NCBI GenBank assembly: GCA_964655245.1
Contig: CAZZLQ010000071.1
Location: 1-9,182, forward strand
Source of the DNA: JBEIHI01 sp964655245
GTDB taxonomy: Bacteria > Bdellovibrionota > UBA2394
Reading direction: 5' to 3'
DNA length: 9,182 bases
Shown: positions 6,930-9,182 of the stretch, piece by piece
How positions within the stretch are numbered: position 1 is the first letter of the stretch
How the letters are laid out: every line of letters begins with the position of its first letter
Translations under genes and position numbers: made by a program
The notes under the pieces: model-generated
The model's input: only the letters and a program-made list of their open reading frames with translations
Database searches by the model: none
What the model was told of the DNA's origin: nothing

Positions 6930-8534
6930 ATGACTGAGGAGATTCAGCGCGAAAAGCAGCAAATCGCTCGAGCCTCAAAAATAATGGGCCTTTTAACCCT
7001 TTTATCCCGCCTTTTAGGGCTCGTCCGAAATCAGATTTTGAGCCATTTTTTTGGGGCCACTTGGGTGGCTGATGCCTTCATCGCAGCCTTTACCATTCCA
7101 AACGCTCTTCGAAGGCTGTTTGGCGAAGGGGCTCTCACCCCGGCCATCGTGAGCATTTTCACCAGGGTCTTGCATGGTTCCAAGAACGAAAAAGAGCATA
7201 AGGCCTTTGTGACAGCCTCTTTTTGGTGGTTCACCGCCACGATCTGCCTTGTGGTTTTGGTGGGGATTGCGGCAGCCCCCTTATTGGTCCGTCTTTATGT
7301 TCCCGAGTTCGACCAAGTCCCCGGAAAAATGGAACTGACGATTGCCCTTACTCGATGGATGTTTCCCTTCATCTTGTTTATCGGGTGGGCCGCTTTGGGG
7401 ATGGGCTTCTTAAACTCGATGGGATCTTTTGGGATCTCCGCTTTTTCGCCGGCTCTGTTGAATCTTTCCGTCATCATCTTGGTACCGATCAGCTTTCTTG
7501 TTTGGCAACCTGAGCCCCAAACCGGAATCTTTGTGTTTGGTGCGGCGGTTGTTTTGGGCGGACTCTTGCAGGCCCTCATTCACCTTCGCCCTCTTCAGTT
7601 AAAAGGGCTCGCCCCCGAACTTCGACCATCGATGCAGAGTCCCCACCTCAGCGATCTCAAAAAACTTCTTCTGCCGTCCATGATTGCTATGGGAACCTAT
7701 CAATTGAACATTATCGTCAATCGGGTGTTTGCTAGCCAGATTGATGGCGCCGTCTCTCATTTGTTCTACGCCGATCTCATCTTGGAACTTCCCGTTTCAC
7801 TCATCGCGGTCTCTTTGGGAACGGCTGTTTTGCCGACCTTCAGTCGATATGCCGCGTCTGGCAACAATGTGGGCCTCGGTGAGACCTTTCGATTTTCCCT
7901 CGAAAGCGTCTTGTTTTTTGCAATTCCTTCCATGTTTGGATTGATCGCTTTGGCAACCCCTCTCTGCTCGAGTCTTTACTTCTCTGGCAAGTTCACCGCT
8001 GTTGACTTGACGATTTCATCACAATGTCTCGTCGCTTATTCACTGGGCCTCCCTTTCTTTGCCGCACTGAGAATCATCACACCGTTGTTCTTTGCCCGAA
8101 AAGATACGACAACTCCGACGGTCGTCAGTTTCATCGCCCTCACTGTTAATTTTTTTGCCGCTTGGCAACTCTCTTTGCACGGGGGTGCCGCTGGAATCGC
8201 TCTGGCAACCGTGATCTCCTCGCTAGTCAACTCAGCGATTCTCACTGCGTTGGTCTTTAGACAAAATCCGGATTTTGAATGGGTCAAGATGATCGCCACA
8301 ACATTCAAGATGCTCCTGGCCGGGCTCACCATGGGAGTTTCTTTGTGGGCTGCCCTACTTCTCTTACCACCAGATTTTTGGACCACCTCTGGAATCACCG
8401 CAGCGAAGCTCGGAGCTCTCTTTGTTTTGGTTTCAACTGGCGCTCTTATTTATGGAATTGCCTCCTGGATTTTCCGAGTTCAGCAAGTCCAAGGCATCGT
8501 CAATCGATTGCGAACGAAGATACGCGGCCAATAA
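6930..8534 (+). CDS. murJ: Lipid II flippase MurJ (MviN family)
   Basis: MurJ flips the undecaprenyl-linked peptidoglycan precursor lipid II from the cytoplasmic to the periplasmic face of the inner membrane. The 534 residues contain about 14 hydrophobic segments, as the family requires. Family motifs: LLSRLLGLVRNQ (25-35 region; R27 and R33 match E. coli R18 and R24), VADAF (D48 matches D39), IPNALRRLFGEGAL (R61, R62 and E66 match R52, R53 and E57), and VSHLFYAD followed by LELP and GTAVLPTFSR. Two cavity residues differ by my alignment from memory: N34 stands for D25, and L283 for R270. The ATG at 6930 is the first ATG, GTG or TTG after an in-frame TAA at 6870-6872; there is no clear Shine-Dalgarno. 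The protein has about nine extra N-terminal residues compared with E. coli. It diverges from rpsT and has no promoter I can identify. Confidence 0.95.
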   Translation: MTEEIQREKQQIARASKIMGLLTLLSRLLGLVRNQILSHFFGATWVADAFIAAFTIPNALRRLFGEGALTPAIVSIFTRVLHGSKNEKEHKAFVTASFWWFTATICLVVLVGIAAAPLLVRLYVPEFDQVPGKMELTIALTRWMFPFILFIGWAALGMGFLNSMGSFGISAFSPALLNLSVIILVPISFLVWQPEPQTGIFVFGAAVVLGGLLQALIHLRPLQLKGLAPELRPSMQSPHLSDLKKLLLPSMIAMGTYQLNIIVNRVFASQIDGAVSHLFYADLILELPVSLIAVSLGTAVLPTFSRYAASGNNVGLGETFRFSLESVLFFAIPSMFGLIALATPLCSSLYFSGKFTAVDLTISSQCLVAYSLGLPFFAALRIITPLFFARKDTTTPTVVSFIALTVNFFAAWQLSLHGGAAGIALATVISSLVNSAILTALVFRQNPDFEWVKMIATTFKMLLAGLTMGVSLWAALLLLPPDFWTTSGITAAKLGALFVLVSTGALIYGIASWIFRVQQVQGIVNRLRTKIRGQ

Positions 8535-8542
8535 ATTCTGTC

Positions 8543-8571
8543 TTGGGATCTCAGAGAGTTCCCCCTAGAAT
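8543..8571 (+). promoter_or_regulatory. Putative promoter of the 8578 gene
   Basis: TTGGGA (8543-8548, four of six -35 bases) and TAGAAT (8566-8571, five of six -10 bases) are separated by exactly 17 nt. The predicted transcription start falls at or very near the A of the ATG at 8578, which has no Shine-Dalgarno, so the message would be leaderless. Confidence 0.5.
8545..8563 (+). repeat. Interrupted palindrome within the 8578 promoter
   Basis: GGGATCTCAGAGAGTTCCC pairs as GGGA/TCCC and CTC/GAG with one T-T mismatch and an AGA loop. It fills most of the -35 to -10 spacer. It also lies just downstream of the murJ stop, but no T-run follows, so an intrinsic terminator is unlikely. It could be a repressor site. 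Confidence 0.4.
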
Positions 8572-8577
8572 AGAAAG

Positions 8578-9182
8578 ATGTTTTTAACGGCCCTGACTTT
8601 GTCTCTTACCCTTTCGGTTGCGAAAGAGGATTGGGGCCAGGATAAGATTCGTGATTCTTGGACCACTCAAAAATCTGACGACTCGAATCTTCGAGTCTGG
8701 AAACAAAAGTACGGGCTTGTTGATGTGGCCGAAGACTATTGGGCCGATCCCAGCTCTTCGTCGGCCGGGTTTATTGATGTCCATGCCGTTCACGATCGAT
8801 TCGTACAAAGTTTCAAATCTGAGCCTGCAAAATTCGGCATTTGGATACCAGCATTCCTCAACGACTGGGTCGCACGAATCAATCGCCCTTTCGATGGCAT
8901 GCCCATCTGGATTTCAACACTTCAGTTTCTGTTGACGGTGTCCTTCCTCGCTGGGTTGATCTGCAATTTGTTCTACATCAGCGTTTGGGCCAACCCCATT
9001 AGCCATGACTTTCGCGTTCTAAGTTTTTCGGGACCAGCTCTTCGGCTTGCGCTCTTTGGAAGCTTGATCGCAGCTGTTTTTTTGAAAGCACTCCCGATAT
9101 GGTTCCTGATTACATCGGCCCTCATGTTGACGTACTCACGCTCCGCGATGTTTGGACTTCTTACATATCTGGCATCCGCCAT
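8578..9182 (+). CDS. Envelope protein of unknown function with signal peptide and membrane segments (3' end beyond right edge)
   Basis: I do not recognise this protein. There are 201 uninterrupted codons up to the window edge. Residues 1-15 (MFLTALTLSLTLSVA) look like a signal peptide or signal anchor, though without the usual basic N-terminus. Residues 16-108 form a polar, Trp- and Asp-rich region that is probably periplasmic. A transmembrane segment follows at about 110-137, and then a hydrophobic stretch at 153-200 that probably contains two more segments. The ATG at 8578 is the first possible start because an in-frame TAG lies at 8566-8568. The gene follows murJ in the same direction after 43 nt, so it may be partly co-transcribed with it, but it also appears to have its own promoter. 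No domain, repeat or catalytic motif is visible in the part present. Confidence 0.85.
   Translation, partial: MFLTALTLSLTLSVAKEDWGQDKIRDSWTTQKSDDSNLRVWKQKYGLVDVAEDYWADPSSSSAGFIDVHAVHDRFVQSFKSEPAKFGIWIPAFLNDWVARINRPFDGMPIWISTLQFLLTVSFLAGLICNLFYISVWANPISHDFRVLSFSGPALRLALFGSLIAAVFLKALPIWFLITSALMLTYSRSAMFGLLTYLASA

Noticed and set aside
6857..6931. A 25-residue N-terminal extension of S20 starting at 6931
   Set aside because: S20 proteins start at MAN-K-SA-KR. The extension would cover the TTGACA/TATCAA promoter and has no family resemblance or ribosome binding site.
8036..8398. Minus-strand open frame of 120 codons inside murJ
   Set aside because: It is antisense to conserved transmembrane segments of MurJ and lacks a ribosome binding site and any recognisable domain.
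1..9182. A new defence, mobile or CRISPR-like system
   Set aside because: I looked for direct-repeat arrays, transposase or integrase motifs, toxin-antitoxin pairs and nuclease/helicase clusters and saw none; the genes are housekeeping plus two unrecognised envelope proteins.

Overview
The window reads as ordinary chromosomal, mostly housekeeping DNA from a Gram-negative bacterium. The gene set (GMP synthesis, clamp loader, ribosomal protein S20, lipid II flippase, surface-sugar acyltransferase) and the style of the proteins, including a divergent, short DNA polymerase III delta subunit and alanine/proline/glutamate-rich envelope proteins, would fit the Bdellovibrionota or another former deltaproteobacterial lineage. 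That placement is an inference from general resemblance and not a proof. I see no rRNA, tRNA, CRISPR array, insertion sequence, phage gene or other sign of recent transfer.

Layout. Positions 1-1880 (minus strand) hold a membrane acyltransferase of the OafA type with a C-terminal SGNH domain. It runs off the left edge a few residues before its expected Asp-x-x-His motif. Positions 1960-4969 (minus) hold guaA and guaB as a two-gene operon, the two consecutive steps IMP -> XMP -> GMP; the acyltransferase lies 79 nt further downstream in the same direction. A 39-nt divergent gap (4970-5008) separates guaB from a plus-strand pair: an unrecognised membrane-anchored protein with a natural EAAAK-type helix and a long disordered tail (5009-5818), and holA (5818-6648), joined by a TAATG overlap. 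rpsT (6590-6856, minus) meets holA tail to tail with a 59-bp overlap. murJ (6930-8534, plus) diverges from rpsT. A second unrecognised envelope protein (8578 to beyond 9182, plus) is cut by the right edge.

How the genes relate. guaB and guaA feed the guanine nucleotide pool. holA belongs to the replisome and rpsT to the ribosome. murJ moves lipid II across the inner membrane for peptidoglycan synthesis, and the acyltransferase probably decorates a surface polysaccharide. No gene is longer-range evidence for a new defence or mobile system.

The most unusual points are these. (i) Promoter-like sequences with 17-nt spacers sit 9 and 6 nt before the ATG of rpsT and of the 8578 gene, with no Shine-Dalgarno sequence, predicting leaderless or nearly leaderless mRNAs. 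(ii) murJ appears to carry leucine where the E. coli protein has the essential Arg270, and Asn in place of Asp25. (iii) rpsT is embedded antisense between holA and murJ, with no visible terminator after holA and no visible promoter for murJ, which suggests a possible non-contiguous operon. There is no gene-free stretch longer than 300 bases; the longest spacer, 79 nt between the acyltransferase and guaA, shows no convincing terminator.
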